Shown here: positions 1 through 8,054 of the stretch, piece after piece
How the letters are laid out: every line of letters begins with the position of its first letter
Position numbering within the stretch: position 1 is the first letter of the stretch
Assembly: GCA_902773635.1 (NCBI GenBank)
Contig: CACYFH010000003.1
Location: forward strand, 26,614 to 90,613
DNA: 64,000 bases
From: an uncultured Ruminococcus sp.
GTDB taxonomy: Bacteria > Bacillota > Clostridia > Oscillospirales > Acutalibacteraceae
Reading direction: 5' to 3'
The notes under the pieces: model-generated
Seen by the model: only the letters and a program-made list of their open reading frames with translations
What the model was told of the DNA's origin: nothing
Database searches by the model: none
Made by a program: the position numbers and the translations under genes

Positions 1-244
1 ACGCGCCGCTCTCTGCCCAGTGGCAGTTCTGCGCGCCGACTTTGATGTTAGTATCTCTTGTTGCCTCAATAGCGATGCCGAGATCTACATAAGGTACACA
101 GATTATGACCTCGCAGTTCGCGTCGGCTACGAGAGGCTTGATCTCCTCGATCAGAGAGGTTGCTTCACTGGGAGTCTTGTTCATCTTCCAGTTGCCGGCG
201 ATGATGGTTTTTCTCATACCTTTGGTTAATGCGTCAAGTAACAT
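1..244 (-). CDS. tpiA: Triosephosphate isomerase, 5' part (cut by window edge)
   Basis: Interconverts dihydroxyacetone phosphate and glyceraldehyde-3-phosphate in glycolysis. Only the amino-terminal 81 codons are in the window. They contain the family signature AGNWKMN near residue 16 and the later VGAQNCHW segment. Two starts are possible. The ATG at 244 has an AAAGGA ribosome site about 9 bases upstream. An internal ATG at 217 gives the more usual MRKTIIAGNWKMN beginning but has poor spacing. I use 244. It lies 64 bases downstream of pgk on the same strand, the common clostridial pgk-tpiA order, so co-transcription from the pgk promoter is likely. Confidence 0.93.
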   Translation of the reverse strand, partial: MLLDALTKGMRKTIIAGNWKMNKTPSEATSLIEEIKPLVADANCEVIICVPYVDLGIAIEATRDTNIKVGAQNCHWAESGA

Positions 245-308
245 AGTAAAATTCCTTTCTATGATGGTAACAGAGGGCGACGTAGAGCCGCCCTCCTTCA
301 TTTACAGA

Positions 309-1520
309 TTAATCCTTATCAGCGATAGCCGCGATACCGGGCAGGACCTTGCCCTCGAGGTACTCGAGTGAAGCGCCGCCGCCGGTGGAGATATGGCTCA
401 TCTTGTCGGCAAAGCCGAGGTTGACGACAGCCGCAGCGGAGTCGCCGCCGCCGATGATGGTGGTAGCGTCGGTCTCAGCCAGCGCCTTCGCGACAGCGAT
501 GGTGCCCTCAGCGAGGATCGGGTTCTCAAATACGCCCATCGGACCGTTCCAGACAACGGTCTTGGCGCTCTTGACAGCCTCAGCATACAGCTCTCTGGTC
601 TTGGGGCCGATGTCCAGACCCATGCAGGTCTCCGGGATCTCGCCCGCATCGAATACCTCGGTGTCGATCGGCGCGTCGATCGGATCGGGGAACGCCTTGG
701 TGCAGACGGTGTCAACCGGCAGGAGGAGCTTCTTGCCGAGCTCCTCAGCCTTCTTGATCATCTCGAGGCAGTAGTCGAGCTTGGTGTCGTCTACCAGAGA
801 GGTGCCGATCGCCTTGCCCTGCGCCTTTAAGAAGGTGTAGGCCATGCCGCCGCCGATGATGAGGGTGTCGCACTTCTCGAGCAGGTTGGAGATAACGTTC
901 AGCTTGTCCGCTACCTTAGCGCCGCCAAGGATCGCAACGAAGGGACGAACCGGAGCCTCAACCGCGTTGCCGAGGTAGTCGATCTCCTTCTGCATGAGGT
1001 AACCGACAGCGGTCTCCTTGATGTGATCGGTCACGCCGACGGTGGAGCAGTGAGCGCGGTGAGCGGAGCCGAAAGCGTCCATGACGAATACGTCCGCGAG
1101 AGAAGCCAGCTCAGAGCTGAACGGCTCGAGGTTCTTGGTCTCTTCCTTGCGGAAACGGGTGTTCTGGAGCAGAACAACGTCGCCGTCCTTCATAGCGGCT
1201 ACGGCGGCCTTCGCGTTCTCGCCGACGACCTCGTCGTCATTTGCAAAAACGACTTCCTGACCGAGCAGCTCGGAGAGGCGAACCGCAACGGGAGCGAGGG
1301 AGAACTTCTCCTCGGGGCCGTTCTTCGGCTTGCCCAGGTGAGAGCAGAGGATAAGCTGACCGCCGTCAGCGATGATCTTCTTGATGGTGGGGAGCGCTGC
1401 GGTGATACGGTTGTCGTTGGTGATCACGCCGTCCTTGAGCGGAACGTTGAAATCACAGCGGCAGAGTACCTTTTTGCCCTTGAAGTTGATGTCATCAACG
1501 GTGTACTTGTTGAGTTTCAT
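309..1520 (-). CDS. pgk: Phosphoglycerate kinase
   Basis: Transfers phosphate from 1,3-bisphosphoglycerate to ADP in cytoplasmic glycolysis. The 403-residue length is normal. The protein starts [19 protein letters not shown] and carries the substrate-binding segment CRCDFNVP near residue 22, a SHLGKP motif near residue 60 and the nucleotide-binding WNGPMGVFE and GGGDSAAA segments in the C-terminal domain. The frame stays open to 1604, but the ATG at 1520 is preferred because a GAAAGGATG ribosome site precedes it and homologues begin there. It is followed by tpiA. Confidence 0.97.
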   Translation of the reverse strand: MKLNKYTVDDINFKGKKVLCRCDFNVPLKDGVITNDNRITAALPTIKKIIADGGQLILCSHLGKPKNGPEEKFSLAPVAVRLSELLGQEVVFANDDEVVGENAKAAVAAMKDGDVVLLQNTRFRKEETKNLEPFSSELASLADVFVMDAFGSAHRAHCSTVGVTDHIKETAVGYLMQKEIDYLGNAVEAPVRPFVAILGGAKVADKLNVISNLLEKCDTLIIGGGMAYTFLKAQGKAIGTSLVDDTKLDYCLEMIKKAEELGKKLLLPVDTVCTKAFPDPIDAPIDTEVFDAGEIPETCMGLDIGPKTRELYAEAVKSAKTVVWNGPMGVFENPILAEGTIAVAKALAETDATTIIGGGDSAAAVVNLGFADKMSHISTGGGASLEYLEGKVLPGIAAIADKD

Positions 1521-1608
1521 GATAAAAACATCCTTTCTTCGTATCGGTATCCGCTGAATGTTAGCTTCATCTAACCGTGCAGACCCGATACCATAATTTA
1601 ACATGTTA

Positions 1609-1638
1609 ATTATATACCAGATCGCAGTCTATTTGCAA
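1609..1638 (-). promoter_or_regulatory. Probable sigma-A promoter of pgk-tpiA
   Basis: On the minus strand TTGCAA (1638-1633) and TATAAT (1614-1609) are separated by 18 bases, about 90 bases upstream of the pgk start. Bases 1639-1859 beyond it show no convincing gene or repeat. Confidence 0.6.
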
Positions 1639-1859
1639 TACCAAAAGAGAATTATTATGTGCTTTTTTGTGAGATTTGTTAGGTGTTTGCCTTTGCTTAC
1701 CGACATCCGGTACAGTTTCCTGACAAGATAAGAGAAACAGCGACATTTTCCGTGATGACAAAAGCGTTACACCCTCCGCACAAGTATTAAAAAAGAGGCT
1801 GAAAACCGCCGGCAAAACCATACATTTTCACTAAAAATAATTACAAAAAGTTTTTTCGG

Positions 1860-1888
1860 TTGACTTTACGCCGCGGATGGTTTATCTT
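1860..1888 (+). promoter_or_regulatory. Possible promoter of murA
   Basis: TTGACT at 1860-1865 and TATCTT at 1883-1888 are separated by 17 bases. A TATTATAGA run just downstream gives an alternative -10 with poorer spacing. Confidence 0.4.
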
Positions 1889-1997
1889 ATTATAGAACCA
1901 TAATAGGCTCAGTGCCCTCTTATGATCCTTTGACTCATACGCGGAACATCCTCCGCGTGCCATATACACTCAGTTTGAATTGAGGAAGTGTACGATT

Positions 1998-3290
1998 TTG
2001 GAAAAGATTATCATCAACGGCGGAAAGCCCCTTTTCGGCGAGGTCACCGTCAGCGGCGCGAAGAACGCGGCTGTGGCGATCATCCCGGCTGTCGTTCTGT
2101 GCGACGAGCCGTGCCGTATCGAGAATATACCGAATATCTCCGACGTCTCCCTGATCGCGACGATCCTGAAGGAAATGGGCGCGATGGTGCGCCGCGTCGA
2201 CAAGAACACGCTCGATATCGACCCGCGCCCCATTAATACCTATGAGGCGACCGGCGAGAGCGTGTGCGGCATGCGTGCGTCCTATTACCTGCTCGGCGCG
2301 CTTCTGGGCCGCTTCCATAATGCGAAGGTCGCCCTGCCCGGCGGCTGTAACTTCGGCGTCCGTCCCATCGACCAGCACTTGAAGGGCTTCGCTCTCATGG
2401 GCGCCCACAATGAGCTTGTCAACGGCGCTGTCATCGAGAGCACGACCTCCGGCTCCTTCCACGGTGCGCGCGTCTATTTCGATACCGTTTCTGTCGGCTC
2501 CACCATCAACCTGATGCTCGCCGCTGTCAAGGCGGAGGGTCAGACGATCCTCGAGAACGCCGCCAAGGAGCCGCATATCGTCGACCTTGCGAACTTCTTG
2601 AACTCTATGGGCGCGAACATCCGCGGCGCCGGTACGGACGTCATCAAGATCCGCGGCGTCGAGTATCTCCACGGCGTGACCTATTCCATCATCCCCGACC
2701 AGATCGAGGCGGGCACCTATATGGCTGCCGCCGCCGCGACGCGCGGCAAGATCACCGTCCGCAACATCACTCCGAAGCACTTAGAGAGTATCTCCTCCAA
2801 GCTCAGAGAAATGGGCTGTGAGGTCGATGAATATGATGAAGCTGTCGTCGTCGACGCGACCAAGCGTCCGCTGAGCAGCGTGAACATCAAGACCATGCCC
2901 CATCCCGGCTTCCCGACCGACTGCCAGCCCCAGTTCGTGGCGCTTCTGTCCACCGTGAAGGGTATCTCCATCGTCAACGAGAGCGTGTGGGATAACCGCT
3001 ACCAGTACGTCAGCGAGCTTGTCCGCATGGGCGCGAAGATCTCCGTCGAAGGCCGTCTCGCCATCGTCGAGGGCGGTACGCTCGTCGGCGCTCCCGTCAA
3101 GGCTACCGACCTGCGCGCAGGCGCGGCGATGGTGATCGCGGGACTTGTCGCCGAGGGCACGACCAATATCTCCAACATCAAGTACATCGAGCGCGGCTAC
3201 TCCGACGTGGTGACGAAGTTCCAGAGCCTCGGCGCCGATATCAAAAAGATCTACTATCCCGATAACGAGACTGCCGCAACAACGGCATAA
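1998..3290 (+). CDS. murA: UDP-N-acetylglucosamine 1-carboxyvinyltransferase
   Basis: Catalyses the first committed step of peptidoglycan synthesis, adding enolpyruvate from PEP to UDP-GlcNAc in the cytoplasm. The 430-residue protein begins EKIIINGGKPLFGEV and has KNAAVA near residue 22 and the active-site loop PGGCNFGVRPID with cysteine 117, the residue normally attacked by fosfomycin. The start is a TTG at 1998, placed 9 bases after a GAGGAAG ribosome site. The frame is open back to another TTG at 1980, but that one would include the ribosome site itself. A hairpin terminator follows, so it is probably monocistronic. Confidence 0.96.
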   Translation: MEKIIINGGKPLFGEVTVSGAKNAAVAIIPAVVLCDEPCRIENIPNISDVSLIATILKEMGAMVRRVDKNTLDIDPRPINTYEATGESVCGMRASYYLLGALLGRFHNAKVALPGGCNFGVRPIDQHLKGFALMGAHNELVNGAVIESTTSGSFHGARVYFDTVSVGSTINLMLAAVKAEGQTILENAAKEPHIVDLANFLNSMGANIRGAGTDVIKIRGVEYLHGVTYSIIPDQIEAGTYMAAAAATRGKITVRNITPKHLESISSKLREMGCEVDEYDEAVVVDATKRPLSSVNIKTMPHPGFPTDCQPQFVALLSTVKGISIVNESVWDNRYQYVSELVRMGAKISVEGRLAIVEGGTLVGAPVKATDLRAGAAMVIAGLVAEGTTNISNIKYIERGYSDVVTKFQSLGADIKKIYYPDNETAATTA

Positions 3291-3292
3291 GA

Positions 3293-3320
3293 GAAAGCCA
3301 CCGCAGGGTGGCTTCTTTTA
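3293..3320 (+). terminator. Rho-independent terminator after murA
   Basis: An AAGCCACC / GGTGGCTT stem with a three-base loop is followed by a T-rich tract immediately after the murA stop. Confidence 0.8.
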
Positions 3321-3376
3321 GTGAATAGGGAATAGAGAATAGAGAATAGAAACGGGTGGGCTTTGCCCACACCCGA
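3321..3376 (+). repeat. Heptanucleotide array plus hairpin
   Basis: Units of the form GAATAGR repeat every 7 bases at 3321-3352. A hairpin with arms CGGGTGGG and CCCACACCCG follows before the next gene. This is one member of the window-wide 7-base-period arrays. Confidence 0.75.
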
Positions 3377-3408
3377 TGATTAGTTTTTAACCGAGGAGTT
3401 TCAGATAA

Positions 3409-4197
3409 ATGGCAAAAATCGTACCGCTCTTCTCTTCGAGCAAGGGCAATTCCTATTATATCCAGGGCAACAGCTCCGCGATCCTGATCGACGCGGGACG
3501 CAACCTCAAACAGCTCGAGCTTGCGCTGTCGGCGAACTACCTGTCCATGCAGAACGTGCGGGCGATCTTCGTGACCCACGAGCACTCCGACCACATCAGC
3601 GCCTTGAAGGTGCTTTTGAAGCGCTACGATATCCCGCTCTACACCTCGCGCGGCACGCTCGACTACCTGACCCGCACCGACAAGGTGCCCGCGTCTGCTC
3701 GACTGAACGTGATCACGGACGCGGTCGAGACCGCAGGCTTCCGCGTCGAGCGCGTGGAGACCTCCCACGACGCCGCCGAGCCGTGCGGCTATTTCGTCAC
3801 CACCCCCGACGGCAGGCGCATGAGCCTTGTCACCGATACCGGCTATCTCACCCAAAACGCGCGTCAGGCGCTCTCCCGCTCTCACCTTGCGGTCATCGAG
3901 TCCAACCATGATATCGACATGCTCCGCGAGGGCATGTATCCGTATATCCTCAAACAGCGCATCCTCTCCGACAGCGGACACCTGAGCAACGCCGCCTGCG
4001 CCGAAGCCCTTCCCGATTTCGTCGGCTCGGGACTGACCCGCATCATTCTCGGTCATCTAAGCGAGGAGAACAACACCCCGCACCTCGCGCTGAACGAGTC
4101 GATCGACGCCCTCTCTCACGCCGGAATGGTACGCAATTCCGACTACCTGATCGACGTCGCTCCCGTCGCCACCAACGGCAAGTCCGTCTTATTCTGA
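3409..4197 (+). CDS. Metallo-beta-lactamase fold hydrolase, YycJ/WalJ-like
   Basis: A 262-residue cytoplasmic metal-dependent hydrolase. The N-terminus PLFSSSKGNSYYI is typical of the YycJ/WalJ branch. The zinc-binding signature THEHSDH lies near residue 63, and a GHLSEENN segment with a further metal-ligand histidine lies near the end. Members of this branch are linked to cell wall or DNA homeostasis and often sit beside walRK or rlmH. Here rlmH follows after about 77 bases, matching the Bacillus neighbourhood. A GAGGAG ribosome site supports the ATG. The exact substrate cannot be read from sequence. Confidence 0.88.
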   Translation: MAKIVPLFSSSKGNSYYIQGNSSAILIDAGRNLKQLELALSANYLSMQNVRAIFVTHEHSDHISALKVLLKRYDIPLYTSRGTLDYLTRTDKVPASARLNVITDAVETAGFRVERVETSHDAAEPCGYFVTTPDGRRMSLVTDTGYLTQNARQALSRSHLAVIESNHDIDMLREGMYPYILKQRILSDSGHLSNAACAEALPDFVGSGLTRIILGHLSEENNTPHLALNESIDALSHAGMVRNSDYLIDVAPVATNGKSVLF

Positions 4198-4274
4198 CCC
4201 TTCTTCGTCCTATTTTCCTTTCGCAATCCCACAAAGAGGAGCAGGGCGAATCATCCCATAATCAGGAGAACACT

Positions 4275-4754
4275 ATGCTCACCATCAATATCATCTGCGT
4301 CGGCAAGCTCAAGGAAGCCTACCTGCGCGACGCGATCGAAGAATACAGCAAGCGCATGAAGCCGCTGTGCAGGCTCAGTATCATCGAGCTCCCCGAGGAG
4401 CGTGTCAGCGACAACCCCTCGCCCGCCCAGATCACCCACACCGTCGCCGCCGAGAGCGACCGCATCATGCAGAAGCTCGGCAAGGGCGACTATGTGATCG
4501 CCATGTGCGTTGAGGGCAGGAGCATCAGCTCCGAGGAATTCTCCCAAAGGCTCGAGAGCGTCTCCATGCAGACCAGCACCGTCGACCTGATCATCGGCGG
4601 AAGCTGGGGACTGAGCGACGCGCTGAAAGCCCGCGCCGACTTCAAGCTGAGCATGGGGAAGATGACCTTTCCCCACCAGCTCTGCCGCGTGATGCTCCTC
4701 GAACAGCTCTACCGCGCTTTCCAAATCAGCAAGGGTACAAAATACCACAAATAG
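4275..4754 (+). CDS. rlmH: 23S rRNA (pseudouridine1915-N3)-methyltransferase
   Basis: SPOUT-family enzyme that methylates pseudouridine 1915 in helix 69 of 23S rRNA on the assembled 70S ribosome. The length of 159 residues is standard. Conserved pieces are the N-terminal VGKLKEAY, the knot glycines in IIGGSWGLS near residue 105 and the C-terminal FPHQLCRVMLLEQLYRAF with terminal KYHK. AGGAG lies upstream of the ATG. The next gene starts 8 bases downstream, so the two are probably co-transcribed. Confidence 0.96.
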   Translation: MLTINIICVGKLKEAYLRDAIEEYSKRMKPLCRLSIIELPEERVSDNPSPAQITHTVAAESDRIMQKLGKGDYVIAMCVEGRSISSEEFSQRLESVSMQTSTVDLIIGGSWGLSDALKARADFKLSMGKMTFPHQLCRVMLLEQLYRAFQISKGTKYHK

Positions 4755-4762
4755 GTGATCAT

Positions 4763-5218
4763 ATGAAACACGAAATCATCCCGCTCAGCTTAGCCGATTA
4801 TCAAAAGTGCGGCAACATTTGGGATATGCAGGAGAAGCCCGACCTCGCGGCGCAATTCTACCGCGAGCTGCAAAGCGGCAACCGCACCACCTACGTCTAT
4901 ATGATCAACGGTGAATTCATCGGCGAGATCTCCACTGTGAAGGATTCCGGCGACAGCGATTACACTATCCCGAACCGCCGTCTCTACCTCTCCCGCCTGA
5001 TCGTCAAGTCCGAGTACAGACGGCAGGGAATCGGCAGGCTCCTGACCGATCACGTTGCAGAAAAGGCAAAAGCACTCGGCTATTGCGAACTGTCCGTCGG
5101 CGTCGATTTGGATAACTACGCCGCTTTGAAGCTGTATATCGAAGTCGGTTTCGATAAAATCCTCTTTATCGGCGAGGATGAATACGGAAGATACGTCAAG
5201 CTCTTAAAATCGCTGTGA
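4763..5218 (+). CDS. GNAT family N-acetyltransferase
   Basis: A 151-residue acetyl-CoA-dependent acetyltransferase of unknown substrate. The acetyl-CoA pyrophosphate loop is seen as YRRQGIGRLL near residue 93, preceded by the beta-strand LSRLIVKSE and followed by the VGVDLDNYAALKLY helix typical of the fold. It lies just 8 bases after rlmH and is followed by the toxin-antitoxin cassette. Whether the target is a protein, amino acid or drug is not visible. Confidence 0.85.
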   Translation: MKHEIIPLSLADYQKCGNIWDMQEKPDLAAQFYRELQSGNRTTYVYMINGEFIGEISTVKDSGDSDYTIPNRRLYLSRLIVKSEYRRQGIGRLLTDHVAEKAKALGYCELSVGVDLDNYAALKLYIEVGFDKILFIGEDEYGRYVKLLKSL

Positions 5219-5234
5219 TTTTTCAGAGAACGCA

Positions 5235-5262
5235 TTGACAAATGTATAAAAAACGCTATAAT
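5235..5262 (+). promoter_or_regulatory. Strong promoter of the antisense antitoxin RNA
   Basis: Perfect consensus TTGACA (5235-5240) and TATAAT (5257-5262) with a 16-base spacer. It fires toward the 3' end of the small toxin gene on the opposite strand and precedes no open reading frame of its own. Confidence 0.75.
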
Positions 5263-5268
5263 AAAGAT

Positions 5269-5352
5269 ACAAGGAGTTATCCGATAGACGGTTAGCCCTC
5301 GATATGGTTAAAAATAACCGCTACCTTTGGACGTGGGGCGGTTATTTTTTAT
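5269..5352 (+). ncRNA. Putative type I antitoxin antisense RNA (about 84 nt)
   Basis: A short untranslated transcript is predicted from the consensus promoter just upstream to the hairpin terminator ending near 5350. It is complementary to the last codons and 3' untranslated part of the toxin message, with about 45 bases of overlap. This is the geometry of known type I pairs such as TxpA/RatA and Fst/RNAII. Its first bases, CAAGGAGTTATC, are the same as the predicted 5' end of the toxin RNA. The RNA itself is inferred from promoter and terminator only. Confidence 0.6.
5310..5350. terminator. Bidirectional terminator shared by toxin and antitoxin RNAs
   Basis: Stem AAAAATAACCGC (5310-5321) pairs with GCGGTTATTTTTT (5338-5350). 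Poly-A on one side and poly-T on the other make it functional on both strands, ending both convergent RNAs. Confidence 0.8.
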
Positions 5353-5443
5353 GCGTAAACATTAATATCGTAAAGACGAGAGTAATGATTCCGACGACAA
5401 ACATAGCGAAACCGAAAAGATCGCTGTATGTAACGTACTGCAT
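5342..5443 (-). CDS. Holin-like type I toxin, small membrane peptide
   Basis: A 33-residue peptide starting MQYVTYSDLFGFAMF with one hydrophobic segment (residues 9-29) and a basic THKK tail. It resembles the putative holin-like toxin family of Firmicutes, which have the same VTYSDLF-type start and act at the membrane when overexpressed. An AAAGGAGGG ribosome site lies 6 bases before the ATG. A hairpin with arms CAGAGGG and CCCTCTG sits just upstream and may limit translation. Its stop codon lies within the shared terminator, opposite the antisense RNA. Family assignment is from memory of the motif; function is inferred. Confidence 0.72.
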   Translation of the reverse strand: MQYVTYSDLFGFAMFVVGIITLVFTILMFTHKK

Positions 5444-5542
5444 AACAATCCCTCCTTTACCTGAGCATCAGAGGGACTATGCCCTCTGTGAAAAAAGAGG
5501 ACAAACCGCCTACCGTATATGGAGATAACTCCTTGCACTGAT

Positions 5543-5571
5543 AGTTTAGCAAATAAGATAGAAAAAGTAAA
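5543..5571 (-). promoter_or_regulatory. Promoter of the toxin mRNA
   Basis: On the minus strand TTTACT (5571-5566) and TAAACT (5548-5543) are separated by exactly 17 bases. The predicted transcript starts about 6 bases downstream and has a leader of about 95 bases before the toxin ATG. Confidence 0.55.
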
Positions 5572-5630
5572 CTTTTACTACAATATCGTAATCTCAGATT
5601 ACGGCATATTCACGCTAGAAGGAGGACAAA

Positions 5631-7322
5631 ATGGCTTTTGACGGTATGATGATGACAATGGTGCGGCATGAGCTCTGTGCGGCTCTCTGCGGCTCCCGCG
5701 TCACCCAGATCTACCAGCCCGCGCGCGACGAGCTGGTGTTCGCGTTCCGCACCCCGGACGGCGCGAAGAAGGTGCTGATTCGCCTCTCGGACAGCCCGCG
5801 CATCCATATCTCCTCCTGCTCGATCGAGAACCCGCCCGCGCCTCCGATGCTCTGTATGCTGCTGCGCAAGCGTCTCGGCGGCGCGCGTCTCGACGATGTG
5901 ACCCAGCCCGGCAACGAGCGCGTTATCTGCCTGCATTTCGAAGCCGTCAACGAGATCGGCGACCGCGAGAAGCTGCGCCTGTATATCGAGATCATGGGGC
6001 GCTATTCCAACGCCGTTCTGACGGACGGAGAGGATAAGGTGATCGAAGCCGTCCGCCGCATCGACTTCTCCGATTCCGAGGAGCGCGTCCTGCTTCCGAA
6101 GCTCCCCTACGAGCTTCCGAAAATGCAGGATAAGCTCTGTATCGAGACCGCCGAGCCGCAGGAGATCTGCGACCGCATCGAAGCTCTCGGCGGCGACGAC
6201 CGCGCCGTGCTCAGCGCGATCCAGGGCGTCTCCCCGATGATCGCCCGCGAGCTCTCCTACCGCGCGTCGCGCGGCGGCATGCTCCCGCAGATCACCGCCC
6301 TCAAAAAAGCAGTAGAGAGCGGCGTCTCCGAGCCGACCCTCGTCTATAAGACGGACGGCTCGCCGATGGACTTCTGCTTCATGGATATCCGCCAGTATGA
6401 GGGCGCGCTCACCGTCAAGCATTTCCCCACCTGCTCCGAACTGCTCGACGCATTTTTCAACGACCGCGACCGCCTCGCCCGCATGCGCGCGAAGTCCTCC
6501 GATCTCAATAAGCTCCTGAGCAACGCCATCGACCGCTTAGCCCGCAAGATCAACCTCCAGAAAGCGGATTTGAAGAAATGCGCCGACCGTGAAACGCTCC
6601 GCATCAAGGGCGATTTATTGCAGGCGAACCTCTACCGCATCGAGCGCGGCGCCTCTGCCGTGACGGTCGAGAATTTCTACGCCGAGGACAACGCGCCCAT
6701 GACTATCGCCCTCAATCCGACGATCTCTCCCGCGATGAACGCCCAGCGCTTTTACAAAGAGTATAACAAAGCCAAGACCCGCGAGACCATGCTCACCGCC
6801 CAGATCGAGAAGGCGGCGGCGGAGCTGTCCTATCTTGAGAGCGTTCAGGACGAGCTGACCCGCTGTGAGACGGAGGCGGAGCTTTCCGCCGTCCGCGCGG
6901 AGCTGCGCGAGCAGGGCTATCTGAAAGCCCAAAAGGGCGCCCAGAAGCGCAAGGACAAGCCCCTGCCCCCGATCGAGTATACCAGCTCCGACGGCTTCCG
7001 TATCCTCGTCGGCAGGAACAATAAACAGAACGATCAGCTCACCCTTCACACCGCCCAAAAGCGCGATATGTGGCTCCATACTAAAGGCATCCACGGCACC
7101 CACGTCATCATCTGCGCCGAGGGCAGAGAGATCACCGAGACCGCGATCGTAGAAGCCGCGCGTCTCGCCGCCGCTCACAGCAAGGGCAGGGACAGCGCCC
7201 AGGTGCCCGTCGATTACACCCTCGTCAAGAACGTCAGCAAGCCCGCCGGCGCCCTTCCCGGCAAGGTGATCTACGTCAACTACCGCACCGTCTACGTCAC
7301 CCCCGAGAAGCGCGGAGAATAA
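5631..7322 (+). CDS. rqcH: RqcH / NFACT-family ribosome rescue factor
   Basis: Bacterial homologue of Rqc2. It binds obstructed 50S subunits with peptidyl-tRNA and recruits tRNA-Ala to add C-terminal alanine tails that mark stalled peptides for degradation; older annotations call it fibronectin-binding protein A. The 563 residues show the NFACT-N start MAFDGMMMTMVRHEL, an IGDREKL segment near residue 105 carrying the DR pair, a helix-hairpin-helix and coiled-coil middle (about 270-420) and the NFACT-R domain near the end with WLHTKGIHGTHVII. A GGAGG site precedes the ATG. It appears monocistronic. Confidence 0.94.
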   Translation: MAFDGMMMTMVRHELCAALCGSRVTQIYQPARDELVFAFRTPDGAKKVLIRLSDSPRIHISSCSIENPPAPPMLCMLLRKRLGGARLDDVTQPGNERVICLHFEAVNEIGDREKLRLYIEIMGRYSNAVLTDGEDKVIEAVRRIDFSDSEERVLLPKLPYELPKMQDKLCIETAEPQEICDRIEALGGDDRAVLSAIQGVSPMIARELSYRASRGGMLPQITALKKAVESGVSEPTLVYKTDGSPMDFCFMDIRQYEGALTVKHFPTCSELLDAFFNDRDRLARMRAKSSDLNKLLSNAIDRLARKINLQKADLKKCADRETLRIKGDLLQANLYRIERGASAVTVENFYAEDNAPMTIALNPTISPAMNAQRFYKEYNKAKTRETMLTAQIEKAAAELSYLESVQDELTRCETEAELSAVRAELREQGYLKAQKGAQKRKDKPLPPIEYTSSDGFRILVGRNNKQNDQLTLHTAQKRDMWLHTKGIHGTHVIICAEGREITETAIVEAARLAAAHSKGRDSAQVPVDYTLVKNVSKPAGALPGKVIYVNYRTVYVTPEKRGE

Positions 7323-7333
7323 GGAGACTGTTA

Positions 7334-7417
7334 TGGCTTTTGACTGCGGCTTTACAAATGGAAAGAACCGGTTTCGCTACCGCGCGACAGCGCTTTTCCA
7401 AGGCTCCCTTTGGTAAA
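7334..7417 (+). pseudogene. Amino-terminal fossil of a NUDIX-type hydrolase, truncated by a repeat
   Basis: Eleven bases after rqcH, an AAGGAG site and ATG start a frame reading MAFDCGFTNGKNRFRYRA, which resembles the N-terminus of clostridial NUDIX hydrolases (the G..RFRYR strand). After about 22 codons it runs into a copy of palindromic repeat A at 7399 and stops within it at 7417. No NUDIX box or other remainder is visible downstream. I read this as a gene whose 3' part was lost or replaced at the repeat junction. The family match is by eye and not certain. Confidence 0.5.
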
Positions 7418-7456
7418 GGGAGCTGTCATCGAACTCGTTCGATGACTGAGGGATTG
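7399..7456 (+). repeat. Palindromic repeat A (GGCTCCCTTTGG... type)
   Basis: Two stacked hairpins: GCTCCCTTT/AAAGGGAGC and TCATCGAAC/GTTCGATGA, then GACTGAGGGATTG. The same framework recurs near 16.9, 23.0, 27.4, 28.8, 29.4 and (inverted) 61.4 kb. Bases 7457-7654 downstream hold no gene I can support. Confidence 0.85.
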
Positions 7457-7654
7457 CATGAATTGTTTGAGGCGGACACGCGTGTCCGCCGAGTATCTCA
7501 ATACAATACATTGGCGGTTTTTGCAACGTTTTCTATAAGGTGGTTGCTTCGCAACATTTATACAATCCATCCGAGCTTGCTTTGCTGTTGGGAGGCAGAT
7601 AAACGTCTTTGTCTCTTTTGATTATCTTATAATTGATAGTTTTTTCTACAGTCC

Positions 7655-7676
7655 AGCCTCCCTGCGGAGGCTTTTT
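7655..7676 (+). terminator. Rho-independent terminator, plus strand
   Basis: GCCTCC/GGAGGC stem with a four-base loop followed by CTTTTTC. Confidence 0.6.
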
Positions 7677-7682
7677 CTATAC

Positions 7683-7712
7683 AGAAAAACAGCGCCCCTT
7701 ATGGGACGCTGT
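7683..7712 (-). terminator. Terminator of the sigma-zinc ribbon operon
   Basis: On the minus strand an ACAGCG/CGCTGT stem is followed by TTTTTC, 14 bases after the zinc-ribbon stop codon. Confidence 0.65.
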
Positions 7713-7725
7713 AAGCAATTTTACT

Positions 7726-8025
7726 TTATTCCTCAGCTTGTGCTGCTTCTTCAGCTGCTTTTCTCTTAGCAAAGCATTCGCTGCAATAGTAATCCTTGCC
7801 TTCCATCGGCTTGAATGGGATATGTGCCTCGCCGCCACAGTCTGCACACACGGTCGTGTGCATCTCACGATTAGCCCTGATTGCATTTTTGCGAGCGACA
7901 CGGCAGTCCTTGCAGCGCTGGGGCTCATTTACAAAACCTTTCTCTGCATAGAACTCCTGCTCGCCGGCTGTGAACACGAATTCGTTTCCACAGTCCTTGC
8001 AACGGAGAATCTTGTCTTCGTACAT
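7726..8025 (-). CDS. Zinc-ribbon domain protein
   Basis: A 99-residue cytoplasmic protein with three CxxC-type pairs: CKDC near residue 9 with CKDC near 38, and CADC near 60 with CSEC near 81. This predicts two zinc ribbons of the kind found in small clostridial proteins annotated as probable zinc-ribbon domain. The C-terminus is an Ala/Glu-rich helix. The start at 8025 has a GAGGT site 8 bases upstream; the frame extends to 8076 but without a better site. It follows the sigma factor gene after 29 bases, so the two are likely one operon. No catalytic motif is present, and nucleic acid or protein binding is only a guess. Confidence 0.8.
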   Translation of the reverse strand: MYEDKILRCKDCGNEFVFTAGEQEFYAEKGFVNEPQRCKDCRVARKNAIRANREMHTTVCADCGGEAHIPFKPMEGKDYYCSECFAKRKAAEEAAQAEE

Positions 8026-8054
8026 AGCGTGTACCTCACTTTTTGGTATATATT

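Noticed and set aside
1606-1821. A 71-codon minus-strand frame upstream of pgk
   Set aside because: It overlaps the pgk promoter, has no ribosome site and no recognisable motif.
5304-5528. A 74-codon plus-strand frame over the toxin-antitoxin cassette
   Set aside because: It crosses the shared terminator, has no ribosome site, and its sequence is the complement of the toxin gene.
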